NCBI GenBank assembly: GCA_964393525.1
Contig: CAYMTV010000010.1
Location: 1 to 32,489, forward strand
From: CAYMTV01 sp964393525
Lineage (GTDB): Bacteria; Patescibacteriota; Microgenomatia; Daviesbacterales; UBA10151
Direction: 5' to 3'
DNA length: 32,489 nucleotides
The notes under the pieces were generated by a model. That model worked only from the letters and a program-made list of their open reading frames with translations. It was not told where the DNA came from and made no database searches. Shown piece by piece: positions 1-6,617 of this stretch. Both the position numbers and the translations under genes were made by a program. How positions within the stretch are numbered: position 1 is the first letter of the stretch; every line of letters starts with the position of its first letter.

Positions 1-332
1 AAAATATCATAGTTATCCATGACGAGCTTGATCTTTTGGTAGGCCACATCAAAATTAGAAGAGGCGGGTCAGACGCCGGGCATCATGGCATTGAATCAAT
101 TATTAAATCTTTAGGTTCGGAAAATTTTATTAGAATAAGACTTGGGATTGGAGCTGAAAAAACTTTATCGGGCGAGCATAAAAAAGTTGATTTTAATGCA
201 GAAAAATTTGTGATGGAGGAATTTATTCCTAAAGAAAAAGCTAAGGTGAAATCTGTTATTAAACAAGCAATTAAAGCAGTAGAGGTAATATTGGAAAAAG
301 GATTGGAGAAAACTCAACATCAATTTAACTGA
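1..332 (+). CDS. pth: Peptidyl-tRNA hydrolase, 3' part only
   Basis: Pth releases tRNA from peptidyl-tRNAs that drop off the ribosome, in the cytoplasm. The open frame begins at base 3 and runs in from outside the window, so the N-terminal half with the catalytic His is missing. Visible family motifs are VIHDELDL (with the conserved Asp), a Gly-rich GGSDAGHHG segment and the RIRLGIG strand, followed by the usual C-terminal helix. The Asn normally found in the GGHNG motif is His here. The C-terminal tail is somewhat long and Lys-rich. Family assignment is firm from the motif order; the substitution is seen directly, and its effect is unknown. Confidence 0.9.
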   Translation, partial: NIIVIHDELDLLVGHIKIRRGGSDAGHHGIESIIKSLGSENFIRIRLGIGAEKTLSGEHKKVDFNAEKFVMEEFIPKEKAKVKSVIKQAIKAVEVILEKGLEKTQHQFN

Positions 333-338
333 TATTTT

Positions 339-391
339 GGGTTTTTCTGCCAAACCAAATTCTACTATAGAGCCACATTACCGAAAAACCC
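339..391. terminator. Inverted repeat after pth, weak terminator candidate
   Basis: GGGTTTTTC at 339-347 is exactly repeated in inverted form as GAAAAACCC at 383-391, with a 35-base loop. It lies just past the pth stop and before the next promoter. The loop is long and there is no clear T-run, so this may be only a chance inverted repeat. Confidence 0.3.
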
Positions 392-420
392 ATCACAAGC
401 TTTGATTGTTAATTAAGTTG

Positions 421-449
421 TTGATTTATATTTTTTATCTTAGTAAACT
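421..449 (+). promoter_or_regulatory. Promoter of the DUF3105 gene
   Basis: TTGATT at 421-426, a 17-base spacer, then TAAACT at 444-449. The -10 box ends 8 bases before the ATG at 458 and there is no Shine-Dalgarno, so the transcript is probably leaderless or nearly so. Confidence 0.6.
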
Positions 450-457
450 TTCAGCTT

Positions 458-1090
458 ATGGAGAAAAAGATAATTATTGCCGTAGCTACAATATTTATAG
501 TTGGTATATTGGTTTGGGTTTATTTCGAGTCCAACAAGCCCCAACCAGGACAAAAAATTGCTGATTTAGGAAGAGACCATGTAGATATCTCAACAAAAGT
601 TGATTATAGCTCCAATCCTCCAACCTCGGGTGCGCATAATGCAGATTGGACAAGAGCTGGTGTATATGAACTCCCCAGAAAAGATGCTTATTTAGTCCAT
701 TCATTAGAGCATGGATATGTGATAATTTCCTACAACTGTGCAAAAAGATCAAACAGTTTAATACCTAAAGCTTTTGCCCATGGGGTAGAGGAGGAAGCAA
801 CAGAGGCTGCAACACCAAACATTAATGATATTCAAATTGCAACCGAATCAGCAGACTTACCCCAGGCCTTTAAAGCCGATGAATGCCACAGTCTGGTAGA
901 CCAGCTAATATCTGTCTATGAGAAGAAAGGTAAAAGAAAATTGGTTGTCATACCAAGACCAAATCTGGATGCCAGAATTGCTCTAACCGCCTGGGGCAGG
1001 GTAGATAAATTCGAGCAATTTGACCAAAAAAGAATAGAAAAGTTTATTGATGCCTATCGTGATCAAGGTCCAGAAAAAACCATGGAATAA
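458..1090 (+). CDS. DUF3105 family membrane-anchored protein
   Basis: A 210-residue protein with an N-terminal hydrophobic segment (about residues 4-22) and a soluble domain that should lie outside the membrane. The soluble part carries the DUF3105 signature: NPPTSGAHNADW near residues 53-64 and VHSLEHGYVIISY near 80-92. Two cysteines (in NCAK and DECHS) could form a disulfide. The family has no established function that I know of. It is monocistronic, with a promoter directly in front and the ZIP gene 59 bases downstream under its own promoter. Start chosen at the ATG that gives a complete membrane segment. Confidence 0.8.
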   Translation: MEKKIIIAVATIFIVGILVWVYFESNKPQPGQKIADLGRDHVDISTKVDYSSNPPTSGAHNADWTRAGVYELPRKDAYLVHSLEHGYVIISYNCAKRSNSLIPKAFAHGVEEEATEAATPNINDIQIATESADLPQAFKADECHSLVDQLISVYEKKGKRKLVVIPRPNLDARIALTAWGRVDKFEQFDQKRIEKFIDAYRDQGPEKTME

Positions 1091-1111
1091 TGGTTTCCTT
1101 TTTGTAAGTCC

Positions 1112-1140
1112 TTGCAGATTTAACGAGCCCCCTTTACAAT
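1112..1140 (+). promoter_or_regulatory. Promoter of the ZIP transporter gene
   Basis: TTGCAG at 1112-1117, 17-base spacer, TACAAT at 1135-1140. The box ends 9 bases before the ATG at 1150; no Shine-Dalgarno is seen, which suggests a leaderless mRNA. Confidence 0.65.
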
Positions 1141-1149
1141 TTTAGTTCA

Positions 1150-1935
1150 ATGAGTATTTTATTATACATTTTAATTTTTACTTTCTTGGGGAGTGTAGCC
1201 TCTCTAATAGGAGGAATAATTCTTCTCGCCAGAGAAAAAATCGCCGTAAAAATTTCACACTTTTTATCTGCTTTTGCTGCAGGAGCAATGCTAGCTACTG
1301 CATTTTTTGACTTACTTCCTGAAGCTATAGAAGAGGCTGAAAATTTGAGTGTTAGTGTGAATATCTTTTTTTGGGCTTTTGTTGGTTTCCTAATCTTTTT
1401 TTTACTCGAACGCTCGATTCACTGGTCCCATCACCATCAAGTTGAGGAAAAGTTTGGAACAAGAATCGGCCCAAAATCGGTTGTTCCGTTGATAATCATC
1501 GGAGATAGCGTCCATAACTTTATTGATGGGATAATTATTGCCAGCACATTTTTAGTCAGTATTCCACTAGGGATAGTAACATCTTTTGCGGTTGCCGCGC
1601 ATGAAATTCCTCAAGAAATAGGTGATTTTGGAATACTTTTACATAGAGGAATGAAAAGAGGCCAGGTGCTTTGGATTAATGTCCTTAGCGCGCTGGTTTC
1701 CATAATGGGGGCAATATTAACATTCTATTTTGGGAAGTCGATTGAAAATTTATTACCAATTTTTCTGGCGATAGCGGCCGGGTTTTTCATTTACATTGCT
1801 GCATCCGATTTAATTCCGGAAATTCATAATGAGGAAAGGAGAAGTGTTGCACTAATAGAAACGCTGATGCTTTTGCTTGGAGCATTGATAGTCTGGTTTG
1901 CCATCTTTTTACTTGAAGGCGGAATTAATGGATAA
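1150..1935 (+). CDS. ZIP family divalent metal transporter
   Basis: A 261-residue polytopic membrane protein of the ZIP family, which moves zinc, iron or other divalent metals into the cytoplasm. Two signature helices carry the metal site: HNFIDG at residues 122-127 and HEIPQEIGD at 151-159. A His-rich cytoplasmic loop (HWSHHHQ, residues 91-97) precedes them, as is usual. About seven to eight hydrophobic segments can be counted, which is normal length. The metal cannot be told from sequence. Its stop overlaps the start of the downstream Nudix gene by 8 bases, so the two are probably co-transcribed. Confidence 0.92.
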   Translation: MSILLYILIFTFLGSVASLIGGIILLAREKIAVKISHFLSAFAAGAMLATAFFDLLPEAIEEAENLSVSVNIFFWAFVGFLIFFLLERSIHWSHHHQVEEKFGTRIGPKSVVPLIIIGDSVHNFIDGIIIASTFLVSIPLGIVTSFAVAAHEIPQEIGDFGILLHRGMKRGQVLWINVLSALVSIMGAILTFYFGKSIENLLPIFLAIAAGFFIYIAASDLIPEIHNEERRSVALIETLMLLLGALIVWFAIFLLEGGING

Positions 1936-2464
1936 CCAGGTGATCATAGTTTGTGATGATTGGGGCAATCCAACTGGGGAGTACATTCCAAAAGAACAAG
2001 GTCATACTGGTAAGGGAAGGAGACATTTAGCAGTTTGTGTTTTGCTGGAAAACTCCAAAGGAGAAGTTCTGCTTCAAAGAAGAAAACATAAAATTTTTGA
2101 TAACATCTGGGATGTATCTGGGGCTACAAATAATTTACATAGAAAAGATGGGTTCGATGAAACTTTTGAAGAAGCAGCTCAAAGATGTTTAGAGGAAGAG
2201 TATGGAGTTAAAGGGTTGGATTTAAAAGTAATGGGTAGTTTTAACTACTTCGCAAAGTACGGGGAGCTGTGTGAGAATGAACACTGTGCCATTGTAATAG
2301 GTAAATATAATGGAGAGATAAAGCCTAACCCACAGGATACTTATGAAATTAAATGGGTTCATAAGGAAGAATTCTTAAAAGATATTGAAGATAACCCAGT
2401 TAAATACTCAAGATGGAGCCGAAAAGGAGTTAAGATCTTAAAGGAAAAAGGATTTTTTAAATAA
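1928..2464 (+). CDS. Nudix protein related to type 1 isopentenyl-diphosphate isomerase
   Basis: A 178-residue Nudix-fold protein whose layout follows type 1 IDI, which interconverts IPP and DMAPP. It has an RRHLAVCVLL strand, an LLQRRKHKI strand, a Nudix-like helix ending QRCLEEEYGV (residues 85-94), and an ENEHC segment matching the ENE(V/L)C segment of IDI with its conserved Glu. However, the IDI active-site Cys (TN-x-x-C-x-H in known enzymes) appears as Ala in VSGATNN, so another diphosphate hydrolase role is possible. Start taken at 1928 because AAGGCGGA lies just upstream; a longer frame from 1898 would overlap the ZIP gene more. It converges on the MVA operon, which supports an isoprenoid role. 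Confidence 0.65.
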   Translation: MDNQVIIVCDDWGNPTGEYIPKEQGHTGKGRRHLAVCVLLENSKGEVLLQRRKHKIFDNIWDVSGATNNLHRKDGFDETFEEAAQRCLEEEYGVKGLDLKVMGSFNYFAKYGELCENEHCAIVIGKYNGEIKPNPQDTYEIKWVHKEEFLKDIEDNPVKYSRWSRKGVKILKEKGFFK

Positions 2465-2470
2465 ATAAAA

Positions 2471-2539
2471 TGGTACCAAAAATTTGCCATATTCGTAGAA
2501 TACACGAATTCACTTCGTGATAGACAATAATTGGTACCA
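2471..2539. terminator. Structured convergent intergenic region
   Basis: Between two converging genes. A CACGAA/TTCGTG stem of 6 bp (2503-2508 with 2514-2519) sits between two copies of the palindrome TGGTACCA (2471-2478 and 2532-2539), which could pair with each other to make a larger stem. It could act as a two-way terminator, but has no long T-run. Confidence 0.4.
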
Positions 2540-2540
2540 A

Positions 2541-3521
2541 TTAAAATAAATGGTTGTTTGAAATTCTTGTTCCTTGTCCTGGATAATTTACAATTATTTC
2601 TCTAACCTCCGGGATTTCTTTTAACTTTTTTGTTAACTTCTCAATATTCTTCTGTTCAATAATTAAGTGAACATCTTGGCCGGTATTTACAGTAAAATAA
2701 ACTTCTAAACCTTGTTCTCTAAAACTCTTACAGAGTTTCATTATCAAAAGTGAATTTGGCATTAAATAAATTAAAGGGGGTTTTTGTGTGAGATAAATTG
2801 TATGAAGCTCTAATGCTTCTTGTTCTATTAAGTTGCCAAAATCTGTAAAGCTTTTTTTGGCAATCATTTTTTTTAAGTTGTCATTTTTTTGCTTCATATT
2901 TTTAACCCGGACGTCCATGAATTGGGAAGTGTTGGCTCCTTCGTGTGCCTCAGAAGTTGCAATATCTTTTTTGCCCTCTGATACAACTGCTACAACATCG
3001 GCAATCTTCCAATGATTTTCCGGAAAAATAGTTTTGGCATAAGAGGTTTCTGAACTATCTCCATCCAGCCATTCAACAAATCCGGATGGAATAGATCTAC
3101 AGGCAGATCCGGACCCTTGTCTTGCCAAGATGGTTAAATCTTTTTCTGAAAGTTCTAAACCCGATGCTTTAGTGCCCGCTAATGTTAAAGCTGCAAATCC
3201 GGAGGAAGAAGATGAAAGCCCGGTTCCTGTCGGAAAACTATTTTCGGAAACTACTTTTGCATGCAGATTTGATTTTGCCATATCTCTTATTCTATCCAGA
3301 TGGCGGATGACTCTACTTGCTTCCAGGTCATGCTGGACTTTGTTTATAATGACTTCATCTTTTTCAAAATCTTTGGAGAATTCCACAGTTGTGGTTGTCA
3401 ACAGATCTGAAAGGCACATAGAAATACTGCCATTAACCGGCAAACGCAGGGTTTCGTCTTTTCTTCCCCAATATTTGGTAAAGGCAATATTGCTAGGTGC
3501 AATAGCTGTAACTTTACTCAT
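2541..3521 (-). CDS. mvaD: Diphosphomevalonate decarboxylase family protein (GHMP fold)
   Basis: Last gene of the MVA operon. Known members use ATP to decarboxylate (di)phosphomevalonate to IPP (or IP). In this 326-residue protein NIAFTKYWGRKD (11-22), LPVNGSIS (27-34), the ATP loop SFPTGTGLSSSSSG (95-108) and GSGSACRS with conserved Arg142 are all present. The segment that in characterised enzymes reads DAGPN, with the catalytic Asp, reads VNTGQDVH here (278-285), so Asn279 stands where Asp is expected. This could mean changed chemistry (for example the mono-phosphate or 3-kinase branches of the family), or Asp283 could substitute. Its start overlaps the stop of the Nudix gene as ATGA. Confidence 0.85.
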   Translation of the reverse strand: MSKVTAIAPSNIAFTKYWGRKDETLRLPVNGSISMCLSDLLTTTTVEFSKDFEKDEVIINKVQHDLEASRVIRHLDRIRDMAKSNLHAKVVSENSFPTGTGLSSSSSGFAALTLAGTKASGLELSEKDLTILARQGSGSACRSIPSGFVEWLDGDSSETSYAKTIFPENHWKIADVVAVVSEGKKDIATSEAHEGANTSQFMDVRVKNMKQKNDNLKKMIAKKSFTDFGNLIEQEALELHTIYLTQKPPLIYLMPNSLLIMKLCKSFREQGLEVYFTVNTGQDVHLIIEQKNIEKLTKKLKEIPEVREIIVNYPGQGTRISNNHLF

Positions 3522-4032
3522 ATAATTCCAATCCCTTTAAAAATTGTTCTTGCCTGCGGGGTTAGATTACTTTCTATATTTTTTATCTTATCAGTTTCGA
3601 AAAACTCTACTCCTTCTATTTCATATGTATTAAAAACAAAAGGCCCCTCCGANNNNNNNNNNCAAGTTTGAAAGCTGCCGTCATAGTTCTATGAATTGTA
3701 TCAGGCACCAGAAAAGTGTTGATATACTTCAAATCTCCTTTTACCCTTAACTCTTCATACAATTCCCTTTCCGCAGCCTCTTTCCAGTCCTGTCCTTTTA
3801 ATACATGGCCGCCTGCTGAAACAGTATAAAAACCCGGGTATGTGTCTTTATCTTTGCTCCTTTTTTGCAAAAGTACTTTTCCTTCCTTATTATAAATTAG
3901 TATTGCAGTTGTTCTATGGAGTAAATTCTTTTTATGAGCTTCTTTTCTCCGTTTATAACCAATTACTTTATCTTGTTTGTCTACTAAAACTACCAGGTCC
4001 TCTTGAGTGTCATACTTTACATCATTTTTCAT
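3518..4032 (-). CDS. Nudix hydrolase of the YfcD/IDI-like type, interrupted by assembly gap
   Basis: A Nudix protein inside the MVA operon. The N-terminal part, with HRTTAILIY, KVLLQKRSKDKDTYPG and the box GGHVLKGQ...RELYEEL, is read from 4032 to the gap. Beyond the N run, a different frame continues the same fold (SEGPFVFNTYEIEGVEFF and so on) and ends with TGA at 3518-3520, overlapping the next start. The true gap is therefore 2 modulo 3; relatives with a V-Y-D-G-P-F stretch suggest only about 2-5 missing bases. Full length would be about 167 residues. Start supported by AAGGAG about 6 bases upstream. A second IDI candidate or a diphosphate hydrolase; no IDI-type Cys is seen. Confidence 0.75.
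3653..3662. other. Assembly gap (10 N) in the Nudix gene
   Basis: Ten Ns join two contigs. The reading frames on both sides belong to one Nudix gene if the real gap length is 2, 5, 8... bases, so this join is probably correct. Confidence 0.97.
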
Positions 4033-4999
4033 TTTTTACTCCTTTTGCATTGACTGAAACCTTTAAAATTTGTCCTCCGGCTTTTTCTATAGCTTTTTCA
4101 ATAACTCTTATTTTATCATTTGGAGCTAGAGCAATCATGCAGTCTCCACCTCCTGCACCAGATAGTTTTGCGCCGTATGCTCCGGCTTCCCTAGCTGCGT
4201 AAATCATAGAAGATAATTTTGGAGATGAAACTCCTAGAGCTTCAAGATATCCCTGGTTAATGTTCATAAATTGCCCAACTTTTTTTAAATCTTTTTTACC
4301 TAGAGCAATTTTAGCTTGTTCAACAATTAGCTCAATTCCGTCATAAATATTTTTTAATAGTTTGGGATATTTTTCAAATCTTATTTTAACTTCTTTAACA
4401 ATTGTTGAGGTATCAGCTTTAACCCCAGTATAACCTACGATAAGAGGTAAGTCTTTAATCTTTAAAGGCTCGATTTTTTTGCCGCCTGTTACAAAATACA
4501 AAGTTCCTCCATAAATTACAGAGGCAATATCAAAACCGGATCCAACTCCTTGGATATCTAAAACTGTCTCATATGCTAAATCAAAAATTTGTTTGTCTGA
4601 TAAGTTTACTTTAAAAAGTTCTGACAAGGCTTTGATTGTACAAACAGTTGAAGCAGAGGAAGAACCAAAACCAAAAGTAGATTTAAACTGAGATTGAGTT
4701 GAGATGTACACCCCCGAGGTGTATATGGGATATTGCTTCAAAAAATTTGCTAATGCAACCTCTACAAATTTTGCGCCTTTTGGAATATCTCCTTCGTCAA
4801 GTTCAGATAATGGCTTTTTATAATTTTCTATCCCAACATCCTTTGCCTCAAGTTGAAAAATTGGCTCATCCAATCTCGATACTTGCAATTTTAATCTCTG
4901 ATCAACTGCGGTGACAATACAAGGTTTTCCATAGACAACAGCATGTTCTCCAAAAAGCATTAACTTTCCCGGTGCTGAAACAGTAGTTTTGTAAAACAT
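4022..4999 (-). CDS. GHMP kinase, probable phosphomevalonate kinase
   Basis: A 325-residue GHMP-superfamily kinase in the MVA operon. Motif 1 is SAPGKLMLFGEHAVVYGKP (8-26); motif 2, the ATP loop, is GFGSSSAS (110-117); motif 3 is LSGAGGGDCMIAL (279-291). The GVGSGFDIAS segment (151-160) and the GGGDC ending resemble bacterial phosphomevalonate kinases. The first motif and the NINQGYLEALGVSSPKL helix resemble mevalonate kinases. With a better mevalonate kinase candidate at 5290-6213, I infer this one performs the second phosphorylation. Its end overlaps the Nudix start by 11 bases; the 82-residue gene precedes it by 4 bases. No Shine-Dalgarno is visible. Confidence 0.75.
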   Translation of the reverse strand: MFYKTTVSAPGKLMLFGEHAVVYGKPCIVTAVDQRLKLQVSRLDEPIFQLEAKDVGIENYKKPLSELDEGDIPKGAKFVEVALANFLKQYPIYTSGVYISTQSQFKSTFGFGSSSASTVCTIKALSELFKVNLSDKQIFDLAYETVLDIQGVGSGFDIASVIYGGTLYFVTGGKKIEPLKIKDLPLIVGYTGVKADTSTIVKEVKIRFEKYPKLLKNIYDGIELIVEQAKIALGKKDLKKVGQFMNINQGYLEALGVSSPKLSSMIYAAREAGAYGAKLSGAGGGDCMIALAPNDKIRVIEKAIEKAGGQILKVSVNAKGVKNEK

Positions 5000-5003
5000 T
5001 ATA

Positions 5004-5252
5004 TTATGAAGGTAATTGGATATCCCGTGGATTATCAGGTGGAATTACTTCAACAAACACACCTCTTTTAAATTGTTCTCGCGCATTAGGAATTCTAATA
5101 TTAACAATACGTATGCCTTTTTGGTCATTAACTGTACCAATTACGCCAATTCCATGTCTACCACTGAAATGAATATGGAAACTACCATCAGGATGCAATT
5201 TTCCCCGAATATAAACCTCTTGTGGCTTTCTTTGTTCAACTGATCTTTCCAT
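5004..5252 (-). CDS. Unknown small protein inside the MVA operon
   Basis: An 82-residue protein that I do not recognise. It has no membrane segment or cysteine and looks beta-rich: IRGKLHPDGSFHIHF, GIGVIGTV, GIRIVNIRI, GVFVEVIPPDNP. It sits in the same direction between the two GHMP kinases, with 4 bases to the next gene and 37 to the previous one, so it is probably translated with them. TAAACT ends 9 bases before its ATG, which may be an internal leaderless promoter. A regulatory or scaffolding role in the pathway is only a guess from position. Confidence 0.6.
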   Translation of the reverse strand: MERSVEQRKPQEVYIRGKLHPDGSFHIHFSGRHGIGVIGTVNDQKGIRIVNIRIPNAREQFKRGVFVEVIPPDNPRDIQLPS

Positions 5253-5289
5253 ATTTTTGATAGTTTACCATTCAAATGCAAATTTTCAA

Positions 5290-6213
5290 TTAAAGTTTAA
5301 TATCTAAAATTTCCCAACTATTTTTCTTTGCAAATTCGAGTATCTTTTTAGGATTGTTGTGGTAGGCTAGTATCATTCCTGAACCTTTTCTAACTCCTCC
5401 TCCACCTAAGATTTTCCCGACACCGCCTAATTTTTCAATTTGTTTAATAATTTCTTTTGCCTTTTTTCCAACAACACCTAGTTTTTCAAGGTTTCTTTCT
5501 CCTTCTTTGATACTGCGCTGTATTAGAGTATAGTCACCTGCTTTTAAAGCAGTAGCTAACTGTTTTGTTAATTCTTCTTGGTCATCAAAAATTTTTTCAA
5601 ACTTGTCTCTTGTCACTTGTCGCTTATCACTTACTGACTTCACCATTTCACTAGTTGATTCAACCGGTTTTCCGGAATCTATTAGGAAAAATTGCTTAAT
5701 GTTTTTATGAATTTTAAACGTTAGGGGAGTTATGGTTTTGATAAAATCCGTCTCTTTTCTAAACCAGATCAATCCTCCATAAAGGCAAGCGGCAACATCA
5801 CCCCCCGATGGGTTTCCGTGGAAATATTTCTCACCATCTAAAGCAATTTCAAAAATAGCCTGGTTGTCGGTATTGAAACATGCGAACTTGAGCAAGCCTA
5901 AGGCAAAAGCTGTCGATATAGCAGCAGATGAACCAAGTCCTGAGCCAATTGGGAGCTCAGATTTTAGGGCAATTTTTAAGGGAGGGAAAGATGCATTTGG
6001 AAATCTTTTTGTAATTGATTTTTGAATAATTTTTTTCAAATTAATTAAGTCTTTAATATATTGAGGATGATCGAAAATTATCTCGTCAGTACTAGAATAA
6101 GAAATAGATAAAGTTACTTTTAAGTTGATTGCAGAAAGTAGGGCTGGCTTGCCATAAACAACTGAGTGCTCTCCCAAAAGATGTATTTTGCCTGGTACCG
6201 AAACACTAATCAT
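5290..6213 (-). CDS. mvk: Mevalonate kinase (GHMP family)
   Basis: A 307-residue GHMP kinase that should phosphorylate mevalonate with ATP in the cytoplasm. Motifs: VPGKIHLLGEHSVVYGKPAL (6-25), the ATP loop PIGSGLGSSAA (88-98), HGNPSGGDVAACLYGG with the conserved Asp (132-147), and a C-terminal Gly-rich GKILGGGGVRKGSG loop. Residues 193-204 (SVSDKRQVTRDK) are encoded by a 7-base tandem repeat that looks like an insertion in the linker. It follows the DUF35 gene by 5 bases with AAGG just upstream of the ATG. The two GHMP kinases could have their roles reversed, but this one has the more mevalonate-kinase-like core. Confidence 0.8.
   Translation of the reverse strand: MISVSVPGKIHLLGEHSVVYGKPALLSAINLKVTLSISYSSTDEIIFDHPQYIKDLINLKKIIQKSITKRFPNASFPPLKIALKSELPIGSGLGSSAAISTAFALGLLKFACFNTDNQAIFEIALDGEKYFHGNPSGGDVAACLYGGLIWFRKETDFIKTITPLTFKIHKNIKQFFLIDSGKPVESTSEMVKSVSDKRQVTRDKFEKIFDDQEELTKQLATALKAGDYTLIQRSIKEGERNLEKLGVVGKKAKEIIKQIEKLGGVGKILGGGGVRKGSGMILAYHNNPKKILEFAKKNSWEILDIKL
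5602..5636. repeat. Heptanucleotide tandem repeat inside mevalonate kinase
   Basis: Five consecutive 7-mers of the form CTTRTCN, the last degenerate (CTTGTCT, CTTGTCA, CTTGTCG, CTTATCA, CTTACTG). It stays open in the kinase frame and encodes a hydrophilic linker. The same kind of array occurs at 6548, 9928 and 30073 with a different unit. Confidence 0.8.
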
Positions 6214-6218
6214 AAGCC

Positions 6219-6542
6219 TTAGGCAGGCCTGCCCTGAGCGGAGTCGAAGGGTTTCACCTTAACGACATATTCTATTACTTCATCGGATTTCGTTTTTCTG
6301 CCTCTTCTGATGACAGTTTGAACTGCCATATTTTCCTTCAAATTTTCTTCCTTACAATCTACAATTTGCGCAGGAATTCTTTCCCTATTTTCAAGTTCAA
6401 CAATGCCAGAAAAATAAGGAACAAAATCCTCAAATCCCTGCGGTGGAACCAACACCTTTGTCCACACCAGGAGTTTACCTTTTTTATTCAGGTATTTATG
6501 TAATGTTTTATGCTGTCTCCAAATTTCGCTTGGACTATTCAT
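6219..6542 (-). CDS. DUF35-type OB-fold protein lacking the zinc ribbon
   Basis: In archaea a DUF35 protein bridges acetoacetyl-CoA thiolase and HMG-CoA synthase so that the intermediate is channelled. This 107-residue protein directly follows those two genes. It has the OB-fold part: KGKLLVWTKVLVPPQGFEDFVPYFSGIVEL, then AQIVDCKEENLKENMAVQTVI. The N-terminal rubredoxin-like zinc ribbon with four Cys, usual in the family, is absent; only one Cys is present. The last ten residues (PFDSAQGRPA) are encoded by a dispersed palindromic repeat and are probably not part of the fold. Family call is inferred from the OB-fold pattern and the operon position. Confidence 0.75.
   Translation of the reverse strand: MNSPSEIWRQHKTLHKYLNKKGKLLVWTKVLVPPQGFEDFVPYFSGIVELENRERIPAQIVDCKEENLKENMAVQTVIRRGRKTKSDEVIEYVVKVKPFDSAQGRPA
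6221..6251. repeat. REP-like palindromic repeat at the 3' end of the DUF35 gene
   Basis: GGCAGGCCTGCC (6222-6233) is a perfect 12-bp palindrome, fused to CCCTGAGCGGAGTCGAAGGG (6232-6251), whose ends also pair. From memory this second string is a dispersed repeat in many environmental bacterial genomes. It supplies the last codons and stop region of the gene. Confidence 0.7.
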
Positions 6543-6547
6543 AGTTA

Positions 6548-6617
6548 GTTATGTGTTATGTGTAATGGGTGATGTGTTTTTTCTCTCTCATCTCTCATAA
6601 CTCATTACTCATCACTT
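6548..6617. repeat. Ten-unit heptanucleotide array filling the thiolase-DUF35 spacer
   Basis: Ten 7-mers in perfect phase: GTTATGT twice, GTAATGG, GTGATGT, GTTTTTT, CTCTCTC, ATCTCTC, ATAACTC, ATTACTC, ATCACTT. The first and second halves are roughly inverted relative to one another. The array covers the whole spacer and contains the thiolase stop codon. Confidence 0.85.

Noticed and set aside
3130..3525. 131-residue plus-strand open frame over the decarboxylase gene
   Set aside because: Mirror frame of a well-supported gene, with no motif or promoter.
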